From the NCBI GenBank assembly GCA_009746045.1, contig RPFO01002210.1, positions 45,022 through 109,021 of the forward strand: a stretch of DNA of 64,000 bases, read 5' to 3'. The notes below the pieces were generated by a model, which ran no database searches, was not told the DNA's origin, and saw nothing but the letters and a program-made list of their open reading frames with translations. Position numbers and translations under genes: made by a program. The stretch's first letter is position 1, and each line of letters begins with the position of its first letter. This document shows positions 1 to 11,417 of this stretch, piece by piece. The stretch comes from Mesostigma viride (Eukaryota > Streptophyta > Mesostigmatophyceae > Mesostigmatales > Mesostigmataceae).

Positions 1-244
1 CACGAGCGGTGGGTTGCCTGATGATTTTGAACATGTTGTCCTGTGGACAGTAAAAGTACTGCACGTGTGCATGCCAAAAGAAAATCAAGGAGGTTGCATA
101 AGCACAGGGCCACGGTCCGATGCAATGTATTGCCCACAGTTCAAGGATGATTGTACAACCAAGGACACAAGTAACTGTAAAAGGAATGGCCAGCAGCGAA
201 CTTATGAAACCACCCAAAGCATGCCGGAATCAGCACGACCTTAC

Positions 245-934
245 CTCGACTAAATAGTCCACGTTCTGCCCGAGAGTCATGTCATCATACGGCCGGACTT
301 CGATCACCTTCTTAACGGCGCTCGGGGGAAACACGACGGGGATTGCCGTCACTACCAGCGTCAGGGGGTTCTCTGGCCAATCAAAGGCACCGTAAGCGTC
401 CTCCTTAACCTCCTCGTCGGGATAATACTTGAACCCTTTACAGATGAGGTTGTCATCCGCCCCAGGGGTGTTGGACATGTCTATCCCTGCTGCAATGGCT
501 GCGTCCCGCGGCACAATCTGTGTGATTTCTGCAAAAACTGCAGTGCCATCTGCAGCGGAAACCTCTACCGAGCATCCGGGCGAAATGGACCTGCGGCCTT
601 TGCCCAGAACCACCGTCCACGCTACTCCCGCTGCCCCATCCTCGGCACGATAACCCGGGACCCAGGGAAAGCCTGGTCCTTCCTCAATGAACTCCTTACC
701 ACCCGGTTTAACCGGAAGCCTGCTGTAGGCAGATGCAGCAACGAAAACGTCAAATCCGTCAGGCTCGCTTTCATTGTCATCGTCTACAGCGACCAAGCTC
801 TCGATTCCACTATTTGCTGCCGCAAAGTTCGGCTCGTCCTGCATAAAGCCCGCCAATTCTGTCCCCTCCAGCACATATTCTTCTACGAGATGTGGTGGTG
901 GTTTCCTAGCCCGACCACTTCTTCTTTCCGCCAT
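245..934 (-). CDS. 5' coding exon of an unidentified BAH-like protein (partial)
   Basis: A 230-codon exon runs from ATG at 934 (MAERRSGR, a basic start) to a clear donor (GAG|GTAAGG) whose GT lies at 243-244, so the gene continues to the left and probably leaves the window. The second half (about residues 105-225) has beta-rich spacing resembling a BAH domain, ending in a stretch with VFPPSAVKKVIEV. That resembles the BAH-like segment of the transposase at 4986-10490 (VVPASCYRHHIRVVD). An in-frame ATG at 964 would add ten residues. It lies outside the CACTA element. It could be the start of a second transposase-like gene or a host chromatin protein. I do not recognise it more precisely. Confidence 0.5.
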
Positions 935-1466
935 CCTTGAACCGGTAATGCAACACCCCGTCAATTTTCACGTTAGGCTAACTTTTACACGTCAAGCTTA
1001 TGACAATGCCGCGACAATGGCTGCAATCTGTCAGCGTCTCCGGATTCACCAACGTATGAAATGTTGCGCTGTAATATAATGCATTGTTGTCGCTCAACGT
1101 CTAGAGCCTACATTGAGAAACCTCGCAAGGAAATGCAAACACGTGGCGGAGACAGAGGACACTGCAAGCCAGCGTGGCACCAGCAAAAATCCCGCAAGAT
1201 TTGCTTCCGTAGGGTACATTAAAGCAGTCGTACCTGGGTCGTATTCGTAACAGTCGTCTTTTTAGTTCAGAAAATCCTGAGTTCAGATTTGGCCCGTGCT
1301 TTGCTAGGCTGAGGCTCGTTCAGGCCCCGCTCGAACCTCGCCAGGTGGCGAGAAAAGAGGAAACATATGTTTCTTCTGACCACGATCTAACGGTGAATCT
1401 TACCGGACCACCGGGGTAACATTCTCGCACATTTCGCGTCACTTACGAACCGAATTGTAGTGGGGT
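935..1466. other. Spacer upstream of the BAH-like exon
   Basis: No reading frame or repeat I can support lies here. It would hold the promoter of the minus-strand gene at 245-934 if that gene starts at 934. Confidence 0.4.
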
Positions 1467-1539
1467 AATAGTATCCTTACCGCCTATCCTTAGCGTTCAT
1501 CCTTAGCGTACATGTATCCTTAGCATGTATCCTTAGCGT
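1467..1539. repeat. Satellite-like TATCCTTAGCG repeats, left flank of the CACTA element
   Basis: Five to six imperfect copies of a short unit around TATCCTTAGCG(TG) run directly up to the first base of the transposon. The same unit, in the same orientation, resumes immediately after the other end of the transposon at 19799. The element therefore appears to have inserted into a pre-existing array. Confidence 0.75.
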
Positions 1540-1575
1540 CACTAAGCGATTTTTCTACGCGTCGTAAAAGTATAC
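1540..1575 (+). repeat. Left terminal inverted repeat of the CACTA element
   Basis: The 36 bases here are the reverse complement of 19763-19798 with one mismatch. The outermost bases are CACTA. Confidence 0.92.
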
Positions 1576-1990
1576 TTAACTAGATACGCAAAGTATACTT
1601 ATACAAAAGTATACTTTTACGATCTGTATGCGTCAGCGTAGGCTTACGACTTGGATACGTTAACGTAGCTTTGACGTAGAAATTTACTTTACGTAGCTTT
1701 TGTCGTAGCAATAACGTATCTTGCGTAAGATCTTTTTGGTAATAGTGTACGTACCGTATTTAATAACGACAAGGATACGGCAACGGATCTGACAACGATC
1801 TGTCAAGTGTAAGTTAAAGATACTTTTGTATTGTGATACGTTACGTTTCGAATTACGACACAGATACGCACACGGATCTGTCAGAGATTTGTTCAGTGCA
1901 CGTTGAGGATCCCGATATAAATTGATACGATTCGTTTCAAATACGGCGCGGATACGGCAACGGAATTGTGAAAGATCCGTTTAGTTTACA
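1576..1990. repeat. Left subterminal repeat region
   Basis: Short motifs recur: AAGTATAC (several copies at 1567-1617), GATACGGCAACGGA (1773, 1951) and variants of GGATCTGNCA. Clusters like this bind the element-encoded DNA-binding proteins in known CACTA systems. Here that role is inferred. Confidence 0.65.
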
Positions 1991-2343
1991 GTCAACGGAT
2001 CACAGCCGGAGGCAAGTTGACTACTGGGGTATCTTCGGAATCTCATGGGTTTTATTATTATCATTAATGGTTCTTAATAATTATGCACAATACACGTTTC
2101 CTATATGGCTTTCATTGCAATCAAAAGCACATTTTATATTGCATGAATTATATTGCATGAATTCAGAATTGCAATTAGAGTCCAACTAACTATGCATGAC
2201 ATAAGCATTCATAACGTCAAGGAGACAAAATAAGCATTCATAATGTAGTCAACTGTCATGGGCAACTCTTACTTTACCCTTTTTTTTTTTAACCAATGCC
2301 TTTCTTTTTATAAAACCCCTCTCTTCCTTTCCTTTTTTTTTTT
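1991..2343. other. AT-rich spacer inside the CACTA element
   Basis: AT-rich sequence with poly-T runs at 2280-2345, the latter lying at the 3' end of the minus-strand gene. No coding frame is supported. Confidence 0.4.
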
Positions 2344-4010
2344 TTATTCCGCCGCATCCTCCTCGGCCGCTGCCCTGCCCACCCGTGGGAATGGGTTAGG
2401 GGGCAGCTCCGCGACCCGGAAGGGGCCGCGGTTGCGGCGGTGGTTGCGGCGACGGGGGTGGATTGTTTCGAAGCGGTGCTCCGACTCAACCCACACCCGC
2501 CTAGGGCCGAGCCGCAAGGAGGGGGTGAAGTCCTCGAGCTTCTCCACGTCCCAGCATTCCTCAAGGAGGATGTTGAAGTCCTCCATGAGCTGGGGCCTGC
2601 TCTTCACCACGTGCAGCTCGAGGTGCAGGAAGAGCGCCAAGGTGATCTGGACCAGGTCGTCCTTGAGCTCAGGGTCGAGGTCTTCAAGGTTGGACGTGCT
2701 GCCATCCGCCAGCTTGATCCACGGCATGAAGTCGTCCTTCAGCCGAGCGAGAAGGAACTTCTTCAGGTTCGACTTGTTGTCATTCACTCGCTTGACGACG
2801 AGTTCCCGCACCCTGCGAAACAGCCTCATGCCGTCGTTGGTGGTCAAGACATGATCAATCTTCAGGTCAACGAAGAAGTCGTGGACCGCCCAATCAATGC
2901 CAGCCTGGCGCTTGTCAATGCTTCCAGGCCTTGCCATCCTCACCCCGAGGCCATCAGAAGTGCGCAGCATGTGGCTGCAAACATGGGTGACGCAGTCCAG
3001 GAATTCTTCTGTTTCCGCCTGCAAGCAACACTCCGATCCAAGCACAAGAGTGGGGAAGCAATTAGTAGGTAGGAAAAAAAAAAGTAGGCCAAGCAGCTCT
3101 AGCACCATTGGAAAACAAACGTTGCAGCAAGTGACATAGCTTGCACACATGGGAAAGGAGGGTAAAGTAATGAAAGTAATGGGCATCAGTGAGGGCATGA
3201 TTACATCACATGAAAGACGAAATGTGCACTTACGAAGTTCGCAGGCAGTACGATGCCCATGCTATCCTTCAGCTCGTCCAGCTCTCGCTGCAGCTGCCGG
3301 ACAAGCTTGTCGTTTTCCGGCTCCTGCGAGGCGTTGAAATCGCGGATGGCCTGGACAACTTTGCGCCCGAGCGTACCCTTGCCGGAGCCTCGAGACCCGT
3401 CTCCTCCAGCGTCGCCCCCGGAGCCACCTGTTTAGGGTTGGCAAATACTAAAATATGCACGGCAGGTCAATACATTGGGCCTAACGCTCGACTATAATGT
3501 ATGGGGGGAAATACGTAGCAGATGGCGATATGCAATGTAACAGAAGTTTTTTCCGCAGCTGGGCAATTTTCATGTGAAAAGCTGAAAGGTGGTAGGCATA
3601 AAAAAAGCTAGTCTTTTCATCTCATACCAACTGATAACCGGCGGCATAAGTCAGTAGATAGCATGGCGGCTGTAAATCAATGTGCAAATCCAGAAGGCCG
3701 GTACCTATTTGGGTAGCAGGGTCCTGAACACGCGCGTGCAACTCATCATGATATAGCAATGTAAAGCACTACCTCCGCTCCGGGGCCTGCCGCTGTTCCT
3801 CGGACGCCCAGCCTGCGCCCCCTGGTCATCGTCGGAGTTGTCCTCATCGGAGCCCTCCAGGTCGCATGGCGGCAAGGACCGGCGCTCCTCATCCCGCTCG
3901 TAGTCATGCAGGTGCTGATCTGCATCCTCGTACGCAGTCGAGCGTGATGCGCCCCCGCTGTTCGAAATCTTCTTCAGCTTCTTGTTGTTTGATGGCCGCT
4001 TCTCCGGCAT
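2344..4010 (-). CDS. Three-exon CACTA-borne gene of unknown function
   Basis: Three exons join in frame: 4010-3773 (ATG, MPEKRPSNNKKLKK; donor G|GTAGTG), 3427-3234 (acceptor AACAG|GTGG, donor TTC|GTAAGT) and 3018-2344 (acceptor TTGCAG|GCGG), giving about 370 residues. The first exon is charged, with a basic start and an acidic EGSDEDNSDDDQ tract. The second encodes a Gly/Ser-rich stretch followed by a charged helix suited to a coiled coil (VRQLQRELDELKDSM). The third is a leucine- and charge-rich alpha-helical domain (DFFVDLKIDHVLTTNDGMRL), ending in a basic tail (HPRRRNHRRNRG) and an Ala/Glu-rich end. It is transcribed divergently from the transposase. By position it could be the accessory DNA-binding protein that CACTA elements usually carry, but no recognisable domain supports that. 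Confidence 0.6.
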
Positions 4011-4985
4011 TGTCACGGGAGGGGTTTGAAAAAAAATGCAATTACGAAGTGTGGGTGGGATGGCAACGGGAAGAGCGTGCACTGTGCCTCTACGTGACTT
4101 CCTTGCTCTGCGAAAGGATCCGCAAGGCGCGCTGTCTCTGTACACTGATTCCGTTAAAGAAAGTGTACAGCTAAGTTACAGCAACTTGCGTTCGGTTCGA
4201 AAGATATTCCGTATGGTTACTTGCTTAGCCACGAAAACACGTAGCCGTAGCGTAAGCACGGAAACATGTACGTAGCGTAAAAATGGTGAAAACTGACTCC
4301 TCACAGCAAGCCTCGCGTCAGCGCGCGTCATAATAGGCACGTGCCCGCCACGTTGCGTCCATCGAGATATTCAGTCAGTCGAGCTGTCAGTCGGTCAGCT
4401 CAGACTTCAGGGTGCGTGCCGTCTTGTTCTCGAACTCTCGATCCACATGCCCGACGTTCAGCCCATGTGCGGCATGAGATCCAACTGACTGACTGACATG
4501 CCCGAAGTCTCCCGAAGTACACCGCGGTCAGGCGCTTCTTGTACTAGCTATGTCAAGAGTTTGGAAAAAGTATGCCAAACGTTTGGAAAATGTATGCGTA
4601 AAGTTTGACAAGGACGTGAAGAGGTCCGGCGCTTATTGTACTAGCTGTGTCAAGAGTTTGGCAAAAGTATGCCTAAAGTTTGCAAGCGTTTAGGAAGTAT
4701 GTGAGGTGTTTTGTTCCCCGTGGCATTCAGCGTCACGACAGCTGGCAGTTCACTAGCTGTACAGGACTGGTCTATACGCGGATGCAGCTAAATAATGTGG
4801 CTTTGTGGCAAACTGCCAAGAATTGTGAGCATGCCAGAACGTGAGGACCTTGACAGCGCGCTGTGAGCAACGATGGCAGTTCCCTCGCGTGATAGCTGGC
4901 CGTTCTAATGACCAGTGTACCAGTACCATTGGCAGGGATGCACGGAACTTAATCTCATGCAGGACGCAATTTTATTTGATGCACT
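4011..4985. promoter_or_regulatory. Divergent intergenic region with direct repeats
   Basis: This separates the minus-strand gene starting at 4010 from the transposase at 4986. Two copies of a roughly 50-bp unit, sharing TGTACTAGCT, GTCAAGAGTTTGG and AAAGTATGCC, lie about 100 bp apart (near 4527-4590 and 4628-4685). Repeated CGTAGCGTAA-like motifs lie at 4238-4280. It probably holds both promoters and may be a site for an element-encoded DNA-binding protein. Confidence 0.5.
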
Positions 4986-7900
4986 ATGAGGAAGAACCGC
5001 AGGAACCCGAATTATGTGTCGCCCGGGGATAGGTCTGGATTTGGTAGGTTTATTAGAAACGCGACCCACGATGACAGCCATGCAAACCCGTTCAAGCGGA
5101 ATCGACCCAGCAATCCTCATGGCGAAGCATCAGTGGCCAGGCAGCTATTCGATGTGGCCACACCCTTATCCGTGGAAGACGGTGCTAGGCCGGAATCCGA
5201 TATTTTGGAAGCAGTTGGGTCGTGCCCCGACTCGGAACCAGGTCCTGGCCATGAACTGCCAGAACAAGCGGGGCCTTCGCATGCAGTCGACGTCACATAT
5301 CATGGCGGGGCCGGGCCTCGTGCATTGGTGCATGATTTCGTGGAACCGGATGCCGAGTTCGACGCAGGGCCGGGCCTGAACGCGGAACCAACTCCTGGAC
5401 AAGAAGAAGAAGCTGAGCCCTCACCTCCTCGGACCGCGCGAGAATGGATGGAATGGATGCACCAAGCCCCAAGTGCTGGTGGGGTGAACCCGTTTCCAAG
5501 ATCAGAGAATGTTGCGGGCATGGCCGACTATACCCAGCTGCTCTTATTCGCCATAGCGCAAAGGTTCCGGTGGACAGAGGACTGCATAGCTGCCGTACAA
5601 GCACTACACCAGGATCCAAAGTTCAAGGTGGAGAGTGCGGCTCGGCTTGGCATTGCCATGTTCAGGGACATGGAGAAGAGTTTGCCATTGCAGACCCCAG
5701 AACGTGTGCGTGTCGATGTTACCGTCAATGGTGTGTCAACAACGTCTTCTTTCGACTACATTTCTGTCAGGTCGACATTAGAAGCACAGCTTATGAAGGA
5801 ATCATTCACCCAGAAATTGCTTCTCGACCATGAGGTTCATTCAGATGGCAAGGTTTTCTCTTTCAACCAGACCAAGTTCTACAACGAGCATCCTGAACTG
5901 CAACAGCAAGAGCTGCCTATTCCGTCAGGTCCCATCGTCCGAGTGGGCGACACTATAATGGTGGCAATGCTTGGAGGAACGGGTGGGCGAACCACGCTGC
6001 TTTCACCTTGTGCCGTCAAGAGAGTTTTCAACGAGGTTCTTGAAGACGGAACCCGTGAGCCGCGTATGCTTGTGTGGTAAGCGCTTGGCAACTCATGCAT
6101 TCGTGCCATGTAGGTCATCAAGGTGTACCTGTAGCAACACATACTGCGTAATCTGTGTAATCCGTTTGCTAACCTGCCTTGTTGTCTTTCTCTGCACTGA
6201 CTTATATGTGTTATTTTATTATGTCTTGACAGGTACCTTTATCGGGCACGAGACTTTGCTAGCGTACCCCCTGGTACGGTCCGTACAAATGAGCTCTTCC
6301 ATACGGAGCATAGCCAAGTGGTGCCTGCATCATGCTATCGTCATCATATCCGCGTGGTTGATGCCAAGACGTGGCAAGACAGTGCAGAAGAAGACCGTGC
6401 ATCCAGTTTCTTTTTGAGAAAGTCCTACACTGCCAATGCCGACCCTGCGTTCAAGGACATGGATTTTGACGGGTGGAGAAGCACGTGTAACACGGCCAGG
6501 CCTCCCAAGTTTGGGCTTCCCATTTTATATCTTGTCATCGCAATCTGCCAGGGAGGATTCATTCTTGGAGTGGCTGCACCGGGATGGGGAGATAGAGGCG
6601 TACCTATGGTGTACCCCCAATGCGAAACGCTCGGAGAACAAGACGAGATCAATGATCTTCCCCATCACCTTTCGAGATAAGCACACACCACGGGAGGCAG
6701 TGCACCAAATCTTGTTGGCGGACATTGCTGAGCTTCAGGATGGCGTGGTGATGCTAGTGAAGTTTCGTAACAAACCGCCGGCCTTGTATGAGGTCCGTTG
6801 TATCCCGCTGTTTGTCTTGGATACGAAGGCGCGAGCCAAGGCAATGGGGCACAAGAGTTGTACCGGGCATTATGTAAGTAATTGTGCATTTGTGTGTGTG
6901 TGGGGGGGGGGGGGGGGGGGGGGGTGGGTGGGTGGGTGGGTGGGTGGGGCTGGAATGCATAAGTGGGTTTGTGGGGGGGCTGGCATGCGTGCGTGGCTGT
7001 GGGGGTGGGTGGCATGCGTGCCTAGGTTGGTGGGGTGGCTGGCATGCATGCGTGCATGTGTGGGGTGGCTGGCATGCTACGCAGGTTTGTGGGGTGGCTG
7101 GCATGCTACGTGGGTGTGGGGGGTGGCTGGCATGCTACCTGGGTGTGGGTGGGTGGCTGGCATGCGTGCCTGGGTCCGTGGGGTGGGTGGCATGCATGTG
7201 TGCATGTGGGGGGGGGCTGGCATGCTACGTGGGTGTGGGGGGGAGCTGGAATGCATCAGTGGGTTTGTGGGGGGGCTGGCATGCGTGCTTGGCTGTGGGG
7301 GGTGGCTGGCATGCGTACGTGGGTGTGGGGGGCGGCTGGAATGCATGCGTGGATGTGCAGGGTGGCTGGCATGCTACCTGGGTGTGGGTGGGTCGCTGGC
7401 ATGCGTGCCTGGGTCCATGGGGTGGCTGCCATGTGTGCGTGGGTGTGTGGGGCGGCTGGCGTACGTGCGTGGGTTTGTGTGGTGGCTGGCATGCATGCGT
7501 GCATGTGGGGGGGGGCTGGCATGCTACGTGGGTGTGGGGGGGGCTGACATGCATCAGTGGGTTTGTGGGGGGGCTGGCATGCGTGCTTGGCTGTGGGGGG
7601 TGGCTGGCATGCGTACGTGCACCTGGGGGGGGGCTGGCATGCTACGTGGGTGTGGGGGGTGGCTGGCATGCGTACGTGGGTGTGGGGGGCTGGCATGCGT
7701 GCTTGGCTGTGGGGGGTGGCTGGCATGCGTACGTGGGTGTGTGTGGGGGGCTGGAATGCATAAGTGGGTTTGTGGGGGGGCTGGCATGCATGCGTGAGTG
7801 CATGGGGGGTGGCTGCCATGCATGCGTGGGTGTGGGGGGCGGCTGGCATGCATGCGTGGATGTGCAGGGTGGCTGGCATGCTACCTGGGTGTGGGTAGGG

Positions 7901-10490
7901 GTGGCTGCCATGTGTGCGTGGGTGTGGGGGGTGGCTGGCATGCGTACATTGGTGACGGGTAGGCTGGCATGCATAAGTGGGTTTGTGGGGTGGCTGCCAT
8001 GCATGCGTGCATGTGGGGGGGGGGCTGGAATGCATAAGTGGTTTTGTGGGAGGGCTGGCATGGGTGCGTGGGTGTGTGGGGGGGTTGGCATGCGTGCGTG
8101 GGTGTGGGGGGTGGCTGCCATGCGTGCGTGGGTGTGGGGGGTGGCTGGCATGCGTACATTGGTGACGGGGTGGCTGGCATGCATAAGTGGGTTGGTGGGG
8201 TGGCTGCCATGCATGCGTGCATGTGGGGGGGGGGCTGCCATGCGTGTGTGGGTTTGTGGGAGGGCTGGCATGGGTGCGTGGGTTTGTGGGAGGGCTGGCA
8301 TGCGTGCGTGGGTGTGGGGGGTGGCTGCCATGCGTGCGTGTGTGGAAGATGAATCTCTTTTCCAATATTTTTGGTGCAGTCACATAATTGTATGAAATTC
8401 AACTAATGTTCAATGTCTATTTGTGGGTGGGTGTATTTGCTATGCATGCAGGGATGCACATGGTGCACCACCCATCACGCCGACTGGGCTGATGCTGACA
8501 TCAATGTGGAAGATTTCAAGCGCACGGAGGCAGAGACACAGAAAATTTTGACGGAAATGGAGGAGCTGGCACGTGAGGGTCGCAATACGGAACTCGCGGC
8601 CCTGGAAACGAAGACAGGGATCAAGCATGACGTTGAATGCACGTGGGCACAGCTGCCTGGTTTCGATCGCTACGAACAGTACGTGATTGACATCTTCCAC
8701 CAATTAACGTTGGGGATTGGGAAACAGGTAGCACGCTTTCTGGTGGAGCATGCATTACAGCCGCAAGTGGTCTCTGCTTTAAATGCTTGGCTGGGTGCCC
8801 ATCGCACACGGGAAGGGTATGTGTTGCCCAGGAACGCTTTGACTATCTTCAGAAACTTCAAGGGCATGGAGCACCTGACCTTGATATTCCAGCTACCTTT
8901 TGCTTTACCGATGGTGCTGTCAGCGTCCACCAAGTGTTCGTGCCCACTTGGTGCATGTAGTGGCCGGACATGCACGGTGAAGCGGGAGCGTGCATGGTGG
9001 ACCTATCTTGTGTGCTTGTACGTGGCAAAGTGGGCACAACTCCAACTTGGCACTGTCACATCCCCTGTTTATAATAGGGAGGCTGACCGGATCTATGCCA
9101 ATTTCCAGCGCCATTTGGGGTTGCTGTGGCCACGTGGCACCGCAGCTGGGCAAGGTCCCCAGGCACTTGCAGAAGCATCGGCGCAACAGCGTGGAGATAA
9201 CGCAGCCAGCCCCAATGTTCACATGGGGCGCCATGTGGTTCACCAGACAGACGTGTACGGGCGGCTGTGGAGTTTCGGCTCCCATGACTTCGAGAGATTT
9301 CAGGGATTCCTGAAGTCCTTGATCTCGCTCATCTCCAAGCCCAACAGCAAGGAGGCAGGGCGCGCCTTGCTACGCGAGGTCCAGATCTACTTGGCTTGGG
9401 ACGCTGTACTGCGTGGGGCAATCTCCATCACAACCCCAGAGCTGATCGCTGCCGTGATCCAAAGCCCCACCATGCGACGTCTGTATCCAGACTTGGAGGA
9501 GCGGGCTGCCGTGGTTGCGGAAGCTGCACCACGCGAAGTACGACTGCAGCCGGGCGCGACCTTCCCCCGTGTCATACACGAGCGCCTCAGTCATGGGGAT
9601 GTCGTTGAGCAGGTATGAGCATGAGGAGATTGAGATCTAGATAAATTTGCACAGTTTATGTTTCCTTCCCATTTGCCTACTGTCTTTGGCTATTACGTAC
9701 TGAATCCTCGCCCGGTGATCATGTTGCGCACGTTGCTGTACGTGAACAGGTGATGGGTGGCATGCCGCTTGGCCCCGCTGTCACAAGGTCTCTGCAAGAG
9801 TTAGGCACCACCCAACAGCGAGTAAACACCTTGCTGGCTCCACTTGGCAGCCCACCATGGGATGAGAACGAGGGTACCGTCACGGTTTACAAGCGTGCGA
9901 CCGTGGGCGGCAGGGTCATTCGCACAGGTGATGTCCGGTGTTTTCGCTCGACACACTTATATTCGGAAGGGCATGCTGCGACTGCTCAGCTATTGGCTGA
10001 GCAAGGGGCAAATGACCGCAGTGTAGAGTTCTGGTGTGTCGAGATTGGAGACATCTTCGTGTTGAAGCCTACAGCAGGGGCAATGGGCAGCTTGTGGTTT
10101 GTGCCATTATGGTATGAAGCAAGCAAAACCAAGTCTGGTAATCCGGAGCTTGACCGGGATTGGACAAGGTGTCCTATTTTCGTCCAACCGCCAGGGGATG
10201 GCAGCACGCTGCATGGAGGGAGCAGAGAAATGCAGCCGCTAACCTTACTCGGCTCATCGGTGCGGATGGTGCACTATTGCTGGCACGCTGGCCCGCATCG
10301 TCAGTGCTATGTTAGCAGGCGTCCAGCATCCGCTGGGGCTCGTGGGTCCAACATGGACTCGGACGTGGTGCACGCCAAAGACAATCGCTATTATGTGCTG
10401 GATGCCTTTGACTGGGCTTGCCCAGCTTTCTTTCGGTACATGCACATGGATGGTGTGTCTGAAAAGCACGGGCTGGTGCCAGGCGAATAG
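4986..10490 (+). CDS. CACTA/Plavaka-like transposase with a BAH-like domain (five exons)
   Basis: Exons 4986-6076, 6233-6508 (6484 is an equally framed donor), 6552-6873, 8452-9612 and 9750-10490 join in frame to about 1,196 residues. The splice sites are clear, for example TG|GTAAGC to GACAG|GTACC. The N-terminus is acidic and disordered. A BAH-like domain spans the first intron (VRVGDTIMVAML through RMLVWYLYRARDF, TNELFHTEHSQVVP and HIRVVD). Exons 3-4 match the Tnp2-type transposase layout: ELQDGVVML, then a C-x2-C motif (GCTWC), YVIDIFHQLTLGIGK where the family has D-x-x-H...LG, an FKGMEHL segment, and a DUF4218-like PNVHMGRHV ... FGSHDFERFQGFLKS. The C-terminal exon (YKRATVGGRV, VEFWCVEIGDIFV) resembles the family's tail. 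It lies in the nucleus-acting class. The BAH segment inside a CACTA transposase is unusual. The family call rests on motif order. Confidence 0.72.
6890..8342 (+). repeat. CATGC/GTGGG minisatellite filling transposase intron 3
   Basis: About 1.45 kb of degenerate 24-30 bp units built from GGCTGGCATGCGTGCGTGGG-type sequence, beginning with a run of G. It lies wholly within the intron between the donor at 6874 and the acceptor ending at 8451. It stays open in several frames on both strands because of its composition; these frames (Trp/Cys/Gly-rich or His/Pro-rich) are not genes. Confidence 0.85.
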
Positions 10491-10501
10491 GATTGTCGTG
10501 C

Positions 10502-10975
10502 GTTTTATTTATTGGCTATGTTCTTGTGATCCTAGGCATTACATTGATGCCCATGCATGCACAGCATGCAAGGTGACAGTTTTGGCAGGGTGTCCATTGG
10601 GTTTTATTTATTTGCCATGTTCCTGTGATCCTGGGCATTACATTGATGCCCATGCACAGCACGCAAGGTGACAGTTTTGGCAGGGTGTCCATTGGGTTTT
10701 ATTTATTGGCCATGTTCCTGTGATCCTGGGCATTACATTGATGCCCATGCACAGCATGCAAGGTTACAGTTTTGGCAGGGTGTCCATTCGGTTTTATTTA
10801 TTGGCCATGTTCCTGTGATCCTGGGCATTACATTGATGCCCATGCACAGCATGCAAGGTGACAGTTTTGGCAGGGTGTCCATTGGATTTTATTTTTTGGC
10901 CATGTTCCTGTGATCCTGGGCATTACATTGATGCCCATGCACAGCATGCAAGGTGACAGTTTTGGCATTTTTTGT
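10502..10975 (+). repeat. Five tandem copies of a 95-bp unit after the transposase stop
   Basis: The landmark CATTACATTGATGCCC occurs at 10537, 10636, 10731, 10826 and 10921, giving spacings of 99, 95, 95 and 95 bp. Units include GTTTTATTTATTGGCCATGT and CAAGGTGACAGTTTTGGC. The array starts 12 bp after the transposase stop codon, so it is probably in the transcript's 3' UTR. Confidence 0.9.
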
Positions 10976-11156
10976 GGTAAGATTTCAAGGTAAATATCAA
11001 TGGCGTATTTATTCAATGATACTTTGGCAAGATATAAACTCACAATTGCATTTATGCAGCATGATCTACGTCTACAGTGTCTCTCGCCTCGATTAGTTTT
11101 AATTAAGTGAGACAGCTATTCTTTTAATTGCGTGCGCTCCCGTGTTGCTGCATGTT

Positions 11157-11417
11157 CCATCCATCCATCCATCCATCCATCCATCCATCCATCCATCCAT
11201 CCATCCATCCATCCATCCATCCATCCATCCATCCATCCATCCATCCATCCATCCATCCATCCATCCATCCATCCATCCATCCATCCATCCATCCATCCAT
11301 CCATCCATCCATCCATCCATCCATCCATCCATCCATCCATCCATCCATCCATCCATCCATCCATCCATCCATCCATCCATCCATCCATCCATCCATCCAT
11401 CCATCCATCCATCCATC
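11157..11417. repeat. (CATC)n microsatellite, about 260 bp
   Basis: A pure tetranucleotide array ending directly in a LINE 3' terminal sequence (11418). Short CATC arrays precede the same LINE terminus elsewhere (37137-37152, 15590-15600), so this is probably an expanded LINE 3' segment. Frames through it (MDGW or IHPS repeats) are artefacts. Confidence 0.9.

Noticed and set aside
6436-8395. Large Trp/Cys/Gly-rich and His/Pro-rich ORFs (up to about 500 codons)
   Set aside because: They read through the intronic minisatellite. Only 6552-6873 at the start of one frame is real exon, and the flanking exons join in phase without the array.
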